Notes under the pieces: generated by a model
Database searches by the model: none
Told to the model about the DNA's origin: nothing
What the model saw: the letters and a program-made list of their open reading frames with translations, nothing else
Part shown: positions 1 to 11,551 of the stretch, piece after piece
Layout: every line of letters starts with the position of its first letter
Numbering within the stretch: position 1 is the stretch's first letter
From: Branchiostoma floridae
Taxonomy: Eukaryota; Chordata; Leptocardii; Amphioxiformes; Branchiostomatidae
Direction of reading: 5' to 3'
Assembly: GCF_000003815.2 (NCBI RefSeq)
Contig: NW_023365701.1
Location: forward strand, 415,287 to 479,286
DNA: 64,000 bases
Position numbers and translations under genes: made by a program

Positions 1-97
1 GTGACAAGGTAGACATGCGTTCTCACAAAGTCGTACCACCTATCAAATAAGAATTAATCTAAACATCCTAATCTAAATATGTTTGGATGTAAGTTGG

Positions 98-262
98 TCA
101 CTGACAGACCTTTGGGGGGTGGGATTGTGGCGGCTTCGGCGGAAGGGGGTCAGGCCAAGGGGGTTTTGAACCTCCTTGGCCCGCAGCCACACGGGCACGT
201 GGCCTGATCCTGGACCAGCCAGACAGCTTGTCACAATTTCAACCCTAAAGGTCTGTCAGTGA
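98..262. mobile_element. MITE-like element with 16-bp terminal inverted repeats
   Basis: TCACTGACAGACCTTT at 98-113 is matched exactly by its reverse complement at 247-262. The 165-bp interior is GC-rich and contains a short hairpin (154-180) built on the CAAGG/CCTTG motif that recurs elsewhere in the window. There is no coding potential and no clear target duplication, so the superfamily is not assignable. Confidence 0.6.
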
Positions 263-1651
263 TGCAACTAAAACAGGCATTCCCAAAAAACCGTCTTGGC
301 AGAGAAACAAAGAGTAGTATCCTACAGCTCTTTTTTTCAATTTTGATTTTTGAACCTATTGAGCAATCTGAAGCATTGATTAAACTGTCCTATAAAAGAA
401 TGACGGTCTCAGTAACACAGTACATCTGTAAGCTGACTCGACAGGTCAAGTTCTTTTGTTTGGAAATCCTGCTTTAATTGTAAAGAATCAGTGATGATGA
501 TGATGATGATGATATCTGTGATGATGATGATGATGATTATGTCCAATGTCAAGATGCCCCAAAGTCACCTTTTCAGGCTTAACAGAAAATTAACTTAAAG
601 TTGCTTCAGAACAAAACTGATTGAATGTGCAAGCTTAGAGAATGCCTCTTGATCAGATCGATCAACACTTACAGAAAGCAGCAAATTACTGTGCAAGGGA
701 AGCCAAAGTTCCATCAACATTGCATTTATCCTTAGAGTTGGCCAAAGATTAGATGGGAAACCAGAAAGTCATGACTCTTTGCTGGCCCCAGCCCCTTAAG
801 TCCTCAGGGGTAACAGATTCGAAATTGTCATGACTTACAACTGAAATCTCAGTGAATATTTTCACAGGGATGGAAAATGTACGAAGCAAGCCTTTACCTG
901 GCCAACGCTTTGGTGACTACACAGATGTCACTATGATCCTATACTGACTGATTCTACTTCACACTGCAGTTACAGTTCCTGCACTGTGTGAACAAAGTGG
1001 TCCCAAACCGTCCTCTCACTGGAGTGAGAAAATGAAATGGCATAATTGAAAAGAAACAGAAATTAAAATGAACTTGAAATGAAATGACTGGATGCCGCCA
1101 CATACATGCCGTTACTTTGTTGCATTATTAAATTTTATCTTTTTGCGCTGCACAATCGTTGTGTAAAATGTAGTATCTAAAGCGGTTTCCTACTGACGCA
1201 ACAGTTCGCCCCAAAGGACGTTAAAGACGCACGCTTTCTCGGCAAAGTTCAGGAAGGGCTGAACTGGAAGGTCTCGTACCACGTTTTTAGACCTTGCGTG
1301 TTGTCAAGCACGATTGTTGTCAGCATGTGCCACGCAAGACAACACCCAAAACCCCACAGGGCATTCGCCTAATCACGCGGGGCGACTTGCGTGGCCACGA
1401 AGCACAATGATGTAAAACACGATCCCCGCACTGTACATGTAGCAGAGGTGTTTGCGACATGTACAGTACATGTTTGCGAGTTTGCCTTTTGCACTCTGAG
1501 GTCAGCAAGTCAACTCATTTGCATAAGTACACTGCAAAAGTCACTGCAAAGGAGTTTGCATAATATAAACCATGCGCCATGCAGCCGCGAACCAAAGAGA
1601 CAAAAAAATGATGAATAGTCTGAATCACTACTTGGTATAACTAATAACAAC
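263..1651. other. Intergenic DNA, no gene recognised
   Basis: Only short unconvincing reading frames are present. A (GAT)n microsatellite lies at about 492-537. The stretch 1190-1450 is GC-richer but shows no splice-flanked exon. Confidence 0.6.
492..537. repeat. GAT trinucleotide microsatellite
   Basis: Two runs of the GAT triplet are separated by a short interruption (ATCTGT). Confidence 0.9.
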
Positions 1652-1870
1652 TAGGGCTGGGTACCGGTACAGAAAATGCAGGTCCGGTTCAAGTCCAGAG
1701 GATCAGGTCCAGGTCCAGACCTGAACCTGATTAAGTTTGTAGTGAAATGGACCATTGTTTTGAGCATGGTCCATTCACAAGTTCTCACAAAGTAATCTGT
1801 TTAATGTAGTATTCGACTCCCACTGGCGTTTTAAATCTGTGCTATGATTGACTGTAAGACTTGGAAAAAT
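1652..1870 (+). mobile_element. Left part of a hAT-like MITE (GGGTACCGGTAC family)
   Basis: It begins TAGGGCTGGGTACCGGTACAG, 20 of its bases matching the left terminal repeat of the full-length copy at 21263-21671, and shares the following GGTCC-rich interior. The right half is missing: similarity fades into the satellite that starts near 1905. Confidence 0.6.
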
Positions 1871-1904
1871 GACTCGTCCCTTTCTCTCTTTGATAAGTTC
1901 TAAA

Positions 1905-3135
1905 TTGGTCAAATTTTTAAACTACTTGCTATAAGCCCCGTCCCTTCAAAACCCCATCCCTTGATCTAAGTTCCAAATTTCTTGAATTTTGAGACTAAAA
2001 GCCCCGTCCCTTGTTCCAAATTTGTTGAATTTTGAGACTAAAAACCTCGACCCTTGATTTGATGATTATTAAGCTCCAAATTGGTTGAATTTTGAGGCTA
2101 AAAACCCCGTCCCTTGATCTAATAAAGTTCCAAATTGGTTGAATTTTGAGACTAAAAGCCCTGTCCCTTGATGTAATAATATAGTTCCAAATTGGTTGAA
2201 TTTTGAGACTAAAAGCCCTGTCCCTTGATCTAATAAAGTTCCTAATTGGTTGAATTTTGAGACTAAAAGCCCTTCATCTAATAGTATAGTTCCACATATT
2301 GGTTGAATTTTGAGACTAAAAGCCCCGTCCCTTGATGTAACAAAGTTCCAAATTTGTTGAATTTTGAGACTAAAAGCCCTGTCCCTTGATGTAATAATAT
2401 AGTTCCACATTGGTTGAATTTTGAGACTAAAAACCTTGCCCCTTGATTTAATGATTATTATTAAAAGCTCCAAATTGGTTGAATTTTGAGACTAAAAACC
2501 TCGCCCCTTGATTTAATGATTATTAAGTTCCAAATTTGTTGAATTTTGAGACTAAAAGCTCCGTCCCTTGATCTAATAAAGTTCCAAATTGGTTGAATTT
2601 TGAGACTAAAAGCCCTTCATCTAATAAATATAGTTCCACATTGGTTGAATTTTGAGACTAAAATCCTCGTCCCTTGATGTAATAATATAGTTCCTAATTG
2701 GTTGAATTTTGAGACTAAAAGCCCTTCATCTAATAATATAGTTCCACATTGGTTGAATTTTGAGACTAAAAGCCCCGTCCCTTGATCTAACAAAGTTCCA
2801 AATTTGTTGAATTTTGAGACTAAAAACCTCGACCCTTGATTTAATTATTTTTAAGTTCCAAATTGGTTGAATTTTGAGACTAAAAGCCCCGTCCCTTGAT
2901 CTAATAAATAAATTAGTTCCAAATTTGTTGAATTTTGAGACTAAAAACCTCGACCCTTGATTTATTGATTATTAAGCTCCAAATTGGTTGACTTTTGAGA
3001 CTAAAAACCTCGACCCTTGATTTAATAATTATTAAGCTCCAAATTTGTTGAATTTTGAGACTAAAAACCTCAACCCTTAATTTAATGATAAGTTCAAAAT
3101 TGGTCGCATTTTGAGACTAAAAGCTCTTTATCTAA
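1905..3135. repeat. Minisatellite with units of about 54-60 bp
   Basis: A tandem array of roughly 20 units containing GTTGAATTTTGAGACTAAAA followed by GCCCCGTCCCTTGAT-like and TAATAA-like spacers. Unit length varies because the spacer expands or loses short AT runs. Long apparent reading frames through it are repeat artefacts. Confidence 0.92.
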
Positions 3136-3324
3136 TATACCTGCTAAAGCCCATCCGACTATTTCATCATCTTGAATTCATTGGTGGAATTCTGAAACTG
3201 CCTGCTACAAGCTTGTCCCGAGACAAATCTAAAATGAATTAGGTTGACTTTCTGACCGCTGAACCTGTCTCCCGAACTTTCCATCCAATATGTCGGGTGA
3301 AATTCTGAAACAGCACCCGCTTAA

Positions 3325-3645
3325 GCTAAGGGCACAACCCGCCGTACGTGCGACTTGTCCGTACGTCTTCTGGGGAGGCCACGTCCGCCATGTATTTCTA
3401 TAAAGGTGGGGAACGACTGCAAGAGCAGGGAGGGAGTACATCAAAGCACGTCACTCGCACTCGCAGGGTGCACACAAAGTTGTGCCTGCACGTAAAGTTA
3501 GTTCTATGGCGTGTCTGCGTGCTCCAAAATCCGTCGGATTCCCTACGAGTTCGTACGGAGGGGGTACTTACCACTTACGGATCCCCAAACTTGGCCAAAG
3601 ATTGACAGCACGTATTTGCACGTACGGTGGGTTGTGCCCTTAGCT
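3325..3645. mobile_element. TTAA-flanked MITE, copy 1 (piggyBac-like)
   Basis: The ends are GCTAAGGGCACAACCCGCC and its near-exact inverted copy. TTAA lies directly outside both ends (3321-3324, 3646-3649), which is the target preference of piggyBac-type elements. A related copy is at 20429-20773. There is no transposase. Confidence 0.65.
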
Positions 3646-4178
3646 TTAAGCCCATCCTCAGGATTTGTTGGTTAGAAACTGTGCACACCCTAAACTCCAG
3701 TTCCCCCTGAACGCCTATTTTTAAATCATCCAAGTAGTGATTCAGACCATCAGAATTGCTCCTACTGCAAACCAAAGGGAGGCCATACATTACTTAGGCC
3801 CGCACACAGCAAATGACCTTTGCCCCTCGCAAACTGGGACTGTACATGTCTCATAAGAGGGGGTATCCCTTTAGGGGGTGTGTTCCCTTGAGGGTGTGTG
3901 TGAAAATGTACCTCCTACCACATGTCTCTGCAAAGGAAAGCTGAATGATTATTAGTGTATGTGACATTTTGGACGTTGAAATTTTATTGTGAAACATGGA
4001 CAGTCAAATATTCAATGTGCATTTTGTGTTGGAATTGATGTTACTGTTAAGTGCTTACCAGGAGCTGCCGACAGGAGACTGTAAGTGTTGAATTTCCAAA
4101 TACCTATAGTAAATTTTTATTATTTTAAATTTTTTTAAATTTTTAACCTTTTATTTTTTTAATATTGTATAGTGTAAA

Positions 4179-4250
4179 TATTGTAAATACTGTAAATATG
4201 TAAATACTGTAAATATGTAAATATGTAGATACTGTAAATATATAAATTTG
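4179..4250. repeat. AT-rich short tandem repeat
   Basis: Repeats of TGTAAATAC/TGTAAATA with small variations, embedded in a generally AT-rich stretch (about 4100-4270). Confidence 0.8.
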
Positions 4251-4300
4251 TTGTTTTTAAATTTTTATCCTTTTAACTTATTCCGCCTTTTAACATGCTC

Positions 4301-4770
4301 ATTTGGGCGGCTGCGACCTTGTAGTGCAGGCATGGAGATCCTTTGGGTGTGTTTAGGTTAACCCATTCCATCTGTCTTACCTCTTTTTGTTTTTTTATTT
4401 TGAATTTTTATTTCTTCCATCTGTTCTTTGAATACGTGAATGTGTGTGTGAATGTGTGTGCGAATGTGTGTGTGAATGTGTGTGCAAATGCGTGTGCGAA
4501 TGCGTGTGCGAATGAGTGCGGATGTGTGTGCGAATGCGTGTGCGAATGAGTGCGAATGTGTGTGCGAATGTGTGTGCGAATGCGTGTGCGAGTGCGTGTG
4601 CGAATGCGTGTGCGAATGTGTGTGCGAATGTGTGTGCGAATGCGTGTGCGAGTGCGTGTGCGAGTGCGTGTGCGAATGCGTGTGCGAATGTGTGTGCGAA
4701 TGTGTGTGCGAATGTGTGTGCGAATGCGTGTGTGAGTGCGATGAATGCACTACAAGGTCTCCGCCCAAAT
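4301..4770. mobile_element. Inverted repeat enclosing a 12-mer tandem array
   Basis: The arm at 4301-4328 (ATTTGGGCGG...ACCTTGTAGTGCA) is the reverse complement of 4746-4770, apart from a 3-4 base internal difference. Between the arms, 4432-4742 is an array of 6/12-mers of the type GTGTGCGAATGC. The arrangement looks like a MITE whose interior has been filled by a short tandem repeat. The His-Thr-Ser and Cys-Glu-Cys-Val reading frames here are artefacts. Confidence 0.7.
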
Positions 4771-5200
4771 ACGTCTGTCTTAACTCTCCTTGCCTCCCCT
4801 GAAACGCCAAAAGTCCTGTCCTCAAACACGCGTCTGACCTCGGAGTGGGTTCCGGGGTCGCTGCTTGGTGCGGAGCTCCAGTTGAAGGTCATTGCACAAG
4901 GGTTCACGACGACCTTCACCGCCCTGCCTTCTCCGTCGGACCTCACCCGGACGTCAGATCAAAGGCCTGCGCGTGTTCCCAGACTTCCTGGAGCCTTCCG
5001 ACTGGTGGTGTTCCGAGGTGGCCCACCGTCCAGCACGCGGGCCAGCTGCTCTTACCGGCGACGACATGGATCGGAACGGACCGCACACGGATGATCCCCC
5101 CCTCTGTAAACCCTGCTGACAAAAAGTTTCCCTCTGGCGTATGTATTGACCTAGACCCTTACTGACTTTCGCATGAAATACGGACTATGATTATGCCCAA
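4771..5200. other. GC-rich unique DNA, no gene recognised
   Basis: It is noticeably GC-richer than its surroundings and open in several frames, but has no recognisable domain and no convincing splice context. It may be residue of an older transposon. Confidence 0.4.
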
Positions 5201-5204
5201 TTTT

Positions 5205-6610
5205 TTTTTTTTTTTGGCATTTGGTTTCTCTAAAACAAAATGAAGAATTTCAAGTTGATGTTATTTTTGGTTTCTCTAATACAAAATGAAGACTTTCAAA
5301 TTGATGTTATTTGGCATTTGTTTTCTCTAAAACAAAATGAAGACTTTCAAATTGATGTTATTTTTGATATTTTCTTCTCTAAAAAAAGGAAGACTTTCAA
5401 ATTGATATGTGTAATATGATATTTGGCATTTGGTTTCTCTAAAACAGAATTAAGACTTTCAAATTGATATGCGAAATATAATATTTGGCATTTGGTTTCT
5501 CTAAAACAAAATTAAAACTTTCAAATTGATATGTGTAATATAATATTTGGCATTTGGTTTCTCTAACACAAAATGAAGACTTTCAAATTGATATGTGTAA
5601 TATAATATTTGGCATTTGGTTTCTCTAAAACAAAATTACAACTTTCAAATTGATATGTGTAATATAATATTTGGCATTTGGTTTTTCTAAAACAAAATTA
5701 AGACTTTCAAATTGATATGTGTAATATAATATAATTTGGCATTTGGTTTCTCTAAAACAAAAGAAGACTTTCAAATTGATATGTGTAATATGATATTTGG
5801 CATTTGGTTTCTCTAAAACAAAATTAAAACTTTCAAATTGATATGTGTAATATAATATTTGGCATTTGGTTTCTCTAAAACAAAATTAAAACTTTCAAAT
5901 TGATATGTGTAATATAATATTTGGCATTTGGTTTCTCTAACACAAAATGAAGACTTTCAAATTGATATGTGTAATATAATATTTGGCATTTGGTTTCTCT
6001 AAAACAAAATTACAACTTTCAAATTGATATGTGTAATATAATATTTGGCATTTGGTTTTTCTAAAACAAAATTAAGACTTTCAAATTGATATGTGTAATA
6101 TAATATAATTTGGCATTTGGTTTCTCTAAAACAAAAGAAGACTTTCAAATTGATGTGTAATATGATATTTGGCATTTGGTTTCTCTAAAACAAAATTAAA
6201 ACTTTCAAATTGATATGTGTAATATAATATTTGGCATTTGGTTTCTCTAACACAAAATGAAGACTTTCAAATTGATATGTGTAATATAATATTTGGCATT
6301 TGGTTTCTCTAAAACAAAATTACAACTTTCAAATTGATATGTGTAATATAATATTTGGCATTTGGTTTTTCTAAAACAAAATTAAGACTTTCAAATTGAT
6401 ATGTGTAATATAATATAATTTGGCATTTGGTTTCTCTAAAACAAAAGAAGACTTTCAAATTGATATGTGTAATATGATATTTGGCATTTGGTTTCTCTAA
6501 AACAAAATGAAGACTTTCAAATTGATATGTGTAATATAATATTTGGCATTTGGTTTCTCTAAAACAAAATGAAGACCTTTGGTATGTGTTATTTGGCATT
6601 TGGTTTTGAA
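5205..6610. repeat. Minisatellite of about 60-bp units with higher-order structure
   Basis: More than 20 units contain CATTTGGTTTCTCTAAAACA and ACTTTCAAATTGATATGTGT. A marked variant (GTTTTTCTAA followed by an expanded TAATATAATATAATT) starts at 5691, 6055 and 6365, so blocks of several units (364 and 310 bp) have themselves been duplicated. Confidence 0.92.
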
Positions 6611-6614
6611 AAAA

Positions 6615-6910
6615 ATTTTTTTCAGAAATTGTATCGAACCTTCCAAATTCAATAACATCTGAATTTGATGAGGATTTCCTTCATCTTTAACTTGAACTAG
6701 AAGGAAGTGGGTAACTGACTTGCAACAGGGAACTGTTGACCCGCACACCTCAGGTCGCAGCTCAATTGTCCAAGAATGTTTTTTTTCTTCCTCTCTTGCG
6801 AAACGTTACTGGGTTTCACCTTCAAGTTCAAAGTAAACGATGACAATCATCTATGATTTGAATTTTCAAAAAAACTTTTATTTGTAAAAATTACACATGG
6901 CTCCAGAATC
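6615..6910. repeat. Detached unit of the ~300-bp degenerate repeat
   Basis: It shares the order TCGAACC, AACTAGAAAGAAGTGGGTA-like, GACCCGCACACCTCAGGTC, CAGCTCAATTGTCC and ACACATGGCT with the tandem units at 8980-10560, from which it is separated by about 2 kb. Confidence 0.65.
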
Positions 6911-7560
6911 TTTGGTCTGAAAATAGGAAAAAAATCATTTTCAAACCAGTTGTTTTCCTTTAAAATGTAAATGAACATTTAAGCTGGCCCTGCAGTACCA
7001 GACTTCTTATCTTATAAGTCCATCTAATATTTATAAATTGGTATAAAATAAGGTCATTTTGCGATCCCCAAATAAAAAAGCTACATTTGTAAGTCTTCTT
7101 CTTGGCTACCCCTTCCATTCGACGATCCTGGAAAATGACTATAATCTAATCTTCTTTGGTCTGAAAACTTTTCGAACCAGTACTGTTGTAACAGTTATCC
7201 TTTTGAAAAGGAACTTTTGGAAGTACATGTAGTTGTTTTCCTTTTGAAAAAAATTTATTTAGCCTGGCCCAGTACCTAATTTTTCATCTTTCAAGTCCAT
7301 GTAATATTAATAAATTGGTATAATTATAAAACTGGTCATTTCTTGAGCCCAAAATACTAGTAAACATTTTGAATTTGTTAACTCCCCTGAGCTAAGACTC
7401 CTTAATTACAGTCTAAAATCCAACAAAACCTAAACTTTGATTCATTAATCTTTGGTCTGAAGAAAGGAACTTTTTGAACCAGTTTTCCTTTTGAAAATTA
7501 AAATGTAAGCCTAGCCAAGTACATTTTGATGGGGGAGGGTTGGGCTTTCTAGCTGATTTG
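6908..7560. repeat. Three degenerate tandem units of about 250-290 bp
   Basis: TCTTTGGTCTGAA followed by AACCAGT, TTTTCCTTTTGAAAA, CCTGGCCCAGTAC-like and AAGTCCATNTAATATT blocks recurs at about 6908, 7154 and 7447. No coding potential. Confidence 0.65.
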
Positions 7561-8280
7561 TTAACATGTTTACTGTAACCGGCACCCAGTACCAGTACAC
7601 AATTCAAAAGGCATCCTGTGTGAAAATTTGTTTTCCATAGTTTCAGACGTTTCATCTGAACCAGGGAATTCGATAATGTTTTTCTGGCCCATTGATTTTG
7701 TTCCGGTGCCCATGTTCACTTATAAATTTTTGATTTAAACATAAATCTGATATCTTAATCTTACAAAAATTACATGTTATTAATCTGACAAAAATTACAT
7801 GTTATGAAGTTGAAATTTTTTGGATGGATGGGTGATTCTGGGTGGTCCTGGCAACTGCAACTTTCCATACCAGGTCCTGGAGACAGCTGTCCAGATCCCC
7901 AACGTTCCAGGATTAAATTCAAAGTCCAGTCTACTGATTTTTTTCAGGTCCGTTATTTTTCTGGATCGTTCCAACAAGAAAAGTGTTTTTTTTTTTACCA
8001 GCACATCATGCCTACTGAATTAGTAGGTCATGCTAAGCCCTATAAAATTGCAGATACTGGTGGATTGAATTCGAGTTTGTTGCATACATACATGTGTATG
8101 AATTGCATGTGTGACAGTCACTGTGTATACTTGTCATGTGATAAAATTTGTAGATACTGATTATTTCCAATGTTGGATTATATTGGGGACTCGGTTTTAG
8201 CCTGACTTTAGATCAAGCTTGAAGCAGCCCATCCAATGACCTGGGCCCTTAAAGCTTGATGACCAAGTCCTCTACATCAG
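7561..8280. other. Unique AT-rich DNA with a decayed hAT-like fragment
   Basis: The stretch 7810-8000 resembles the right half of the GGGTACCGGTAC MITE (CAGGTCC, CTGGATCGTTCCAACAAGAAAA). No gene is recognised in the rest. Confidence 0.4.
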
Positions 8281-8284
8281 GAGA

Positions 8285-8770
8285 ATGGCTAAGATTTGTC
8301 TGTTACCATGGTGTTGGCTGAGATCTGTCCATTACCATGGTGTTGACTGAGTTCTGTCTGTTACCATGGTGTTGGCTGAGTTCTGTCTGTTACCATGGTG
8401 TTGGCTGAGTTCTGTCTGTTACCGTGGTGTTGGCTGAGATCTGTCTGTTACCGTGGTGTTGGCTGAGATCTGTCCGTTACCATGGTGTTGGCTGTGATCT
8501 GTCTGTTACCATGGTGTTGGCTGAGATCTGTCTGTTACCATGGTGTTGGCTGAGATCTGTCTGTTACCATGGCATTGGCTGAGACCTGTCTGTAACCGTG
8601 ATATTGGCTGAGATTTGTCTGTTACCGTGGTGTTGGCTGAGATCTGTCCGTTACCATGGTGTTGGCTGTGATCTGTCTGTTACCATGGTGTTGGCTGAGA
8701 TCTGTCTGTAACCGTGATATTGGCTCAGATTTGTCTGTTACCGTGATATTGGCTAAGATTAACTCTGTTA
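8285..8770. repeat. 29-bp minisatellite
   Basis: About 16-17 tandem copies of a 29-bp unit containing TTACCATGGTGTTGGCTGAG and ATCTGTCTG. It has no spacers, so it is not a CRISPR array. Variants such as CCGTGATATTGG cluster at the 3' end. Confidence 0.93.
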
Positions 8771-8979
8771 CGGTACCGTGGTATTGGAAGCTGTGATCAC
8801 CGGTTTCTATGGTGACAGAGGATCCTGAGCTGCCATTGGACAGATTTCAGTGTGTGATGAAGAATCCTTTTGGAGACACTTAAAGTCAAAGTTTATCTTA
8901 GTACACAATGTAGCTCTTTGGGAGGTGGTCAAATCAGCCCCCGATAGCTGCAGAATGTAAAATTTGTAAAATTGTTTGT

Positions 8980-10560
8980 TATTTTGTTGTTGTTTGCCTT
9001 CAACTTTCCAACTCTCCATAGTCTGTTCAAATTGTTTGCTGAAATTTAGATACCCAGTTCTTTCTACTTGAAATTTCAGCAGAGCACCTCAGGTCGCAGC
9101 TCAATTGTCTTTTTTTTCCTCACCTTATGTTATGCCTGCAAAGAAATGATAACATTTATGATCTGAAGTTGGTAAACTTAAAAAAAGGCTTTCTTTGAGT
9201 TCAAATTGCACATGGCTGCAGAATGTGACTGTGTACTATATGTGAATTGTTGCCTCGAACCTTTCAAATTTCCATAGCTGTTTGGATTAAATTAGAGTGT
9301 GTGCATGCAAAATGTTAAATGAGGATTTTCTAATCATTTCAACCAGAAAGAAGTTGGTATCTGATTTAAAGCAGATCAAGTTGACCCGAACACTTCAGGT
9401 CACAGCTCAATTGTCCATTTTTTTCCTTCTCTCTCACCTAAAATATTACTGCATAGTGTTGCCTGCAAAGTAATGATGACAAACATTTATGATTTCAATG
9501 TGGATTTTCAAAAAGCCTGTACTTTAAATTATGGAAATTGCACATGGCTTAAGATTTTTTTTAATAATATGTGATAAGCTTTGCAAAATTGTTTTTTTTC
9601 CTCCAGAACTTGCCTCGAACCCCCCAAATGTCCATTACATTGGATAAAAATGGAGTGTGTTTAAAAGTAGAAACAGTTTCAAGTAGAAACAGAGCAAGTT
9701 GACCCTCACACCTCAGGTCACAGCTCAATTGTCCATGTTTTTTTCCTTGAGGCTTCTCACATATAAAATGTTACAGGGTGCCTCCTGCAAAGTAATGATA
9801 ATGTTATGATTTGAATTTGGCTTTATTTGAGTGGTGCAAATTGTACATTACTGTAGAAAAAATGTATGATGGTGATGAAACTTGTAAATTGTTTGATGTT
9901 TTTATTCAGAATTTGTCTCCAACTTTCCAAAAATGTTTGGATTAAGTCTGTTCAAGATGTTAGATGAAGATTTCTTTCTTTTTACAACTAGAAAGAAGTG
10001 GGTACTTGACTTTCCAGAGATCAAGTAGACCCGCACACCACAGTCACAGCTGACTCAAATGTCCTCTCTCACCAAATGCCCCTAATGTAACTGGGTGTCG
10101 CCTGCAAAGAAATGTACTACTTTTAAATTTGGGTTTCACAAATTGCAGTAGCTGCATAATTTGTGTACTACATGTGATGAAATTTTGTTTTTTCCCTTCA
10201 GTTATAAGTTTCCTCGAACCTTTCTAACTTTCAATTGTAACTGTTTGGATTAAATTTGAGTCTGTAAAAAAACATAATGATTGATGAATCCTGGATTTCC
10301 TTAAAGTTTGTATTTCAAATAGAAAGAAGTTTCGCTGAGTGTCTGACTTTCAGCAGATTAACTTAGACCCACACACCGCAATCTTTTTCATTCCTTCTCT
10401 CACCTAATGTTACTGGTTGTTGCCTGCAACAACCTTAATGATAATATTATGACTTGAATTTGACTTTCAAAGGCCACTGAAACTTGTACAAATTGTATGT
10501 GGCTTCTGTATGTGGCGTCAGAATGTGTGTACTATATGATGAAATCTGTACTATGTTTTG
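8980..10560. repeat. Degenerate tandem array of ~300-bp units
   Basis: About five units share CCTCGAACCTTTC, GTTTGGATTAAAT, AGAAAGAAGT, GACCCNCACACCTCAGGTCAC, CAGCTCAATTGTCC, CTGGGTGTNGCCTGCAAAG and ATTGCACATGGCT. Units differ by many substitutions and indels, indicating an old array. Confidence 0.7.
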
Positions 10561-10579
10561 CAAATATACTGTCATATCA

Positions 10580-11170
10580 TAGTTTTAGCTGCTTCTGAAT
10601 ACCTTAGTGAGATGTAGTTTTTTGTCCTTCCCACATCAAATTGTGCATCAGGCATTGGCCATAGCATGGTTCTGTAGCCATGGCTCACACAACTTTTGTG
10701 CCATCACTGCAACAGGGGCTAGTCCACTAACAGTGGTCTCTGTGAATTCAACTCCCATAGTATGCATGCCCAAATTCTGAGATAGCAGCATGCACTATTT
10801 TTCTTGGCTCGGGATTGAAATTGGTAGACTTTCATTTGCTAGTAATGTTGTGCAATTGCATGTGGCTGCGAAATGTGTGTACTGTATTATATAAGATGAC
10901 ATTTGTAGAATATATGAATGGTCTTTTTACTGACTTTAGTTTTCAGTTTAAGTCCTTCCCACACCAAACTGTGCATCAGGTATATCTATAGCGTCCAACT
11001 CTGTTTCTGTTAGGTGCTAGGCCACACAACTTTTTTTTGGACTAGTCAACTGACAGTGGTCTGCGTGTTCAACTCAGGTAATTTTCTCAAAATAAAAAAT
11101 GCTGAGTGCTAAGTAGAAAAAGTAGCTTGCACCATTTTTCTCGACTGTTGATTGAACTTACAACCTACAG
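10580..11170. repeat. Two tandem degenerate units of about 350 bp
   Basis: GTCCTTCCCACANCAAANTGTGCATCAGG, GGCNACACAACTTTT, CTANNCACTGACAGTGGTCT-like and GCACTATTTTTCT blocks occur in the same order at 10580-10835 and 10930-11170. Confidence 0.6.
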
Positions 11171-11217
11171 ACGAGAGGCAAACACAGTGACTCTATCCAC
11201 TTAACCATTGCACTCCT
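11143..11217 (-). mobile_element. tRNA-derived SINE head
   Basis: On the minus strand this reads GGAGTGCAATGGTTAAGTGG (box A-like) and GGTTGTAAGTTCAATC (box B-like), in tRNA spacing but with mutated loops and no acceptor pairing. It is therefore a SINE, not a functional tRNA gene. The adjacent GCTGAGTGCTAAG block recurs near 13505. Confidence 0.6.
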
Positions 11218-11462
11218 TCACAGAGATTTGTACATTTTCATTACATATTTTCATAATTTGCATACTTGGATTCAATTTCTCTAGGTTTACTAATTCAACT
11301 TAGACGTACTGAAATGTAAAGTAACAAAGATTCAGCCTGAGCCTTTCTCATTTGATTTAATTCTCTTATTCCATCAATTTTGATTGAAATTACAGACAAC
11401 AAATGAAACATTTTCTTGTCAAAATCAGCATGAGTTTTAAAGATTGATCCTAAGTTGAATTC

Positions 11463-11468
11463 TTTATT
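11463..11468 (-). terminator. Candidate polyadenylation signal of AKR-1
   Basis: AATAAA on the minus strand, about 84 nt past the predicted AKR-1 stop codon at 11552-11554. A plus-strand AATAAA near 11503 probably belongs to a retroelement tail (CAATAAAGTCCTTCCATTCAT). Confidence 0.5.
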
Positions 11469-11551
11469 GCAACGTGCTTGATCACATTATTGTAACAGTT
11501 AAGTGCAATAAAGTCCTTCCATTCATATAATGTACTAGTAATGTACTAGTG

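Noticed and set aside
4358-5094. Long overlapping frames encoding His-Ser-His-Thr and Cys-Glu-Cys-Val repeats
   Set aside because: They exist on both strands and several frames because the DNA is a 12-mer tandem array; there are no start or splice signals and no non-repeat domain.
8285-8770. CRISPR-like array of ~29-bp repeats
   Set aside because: The repeats are directly adjacent with no spacers, in a eukaryotic genome; it is a minisatellite. The same holds for 1905-3135 and 5205-6610.
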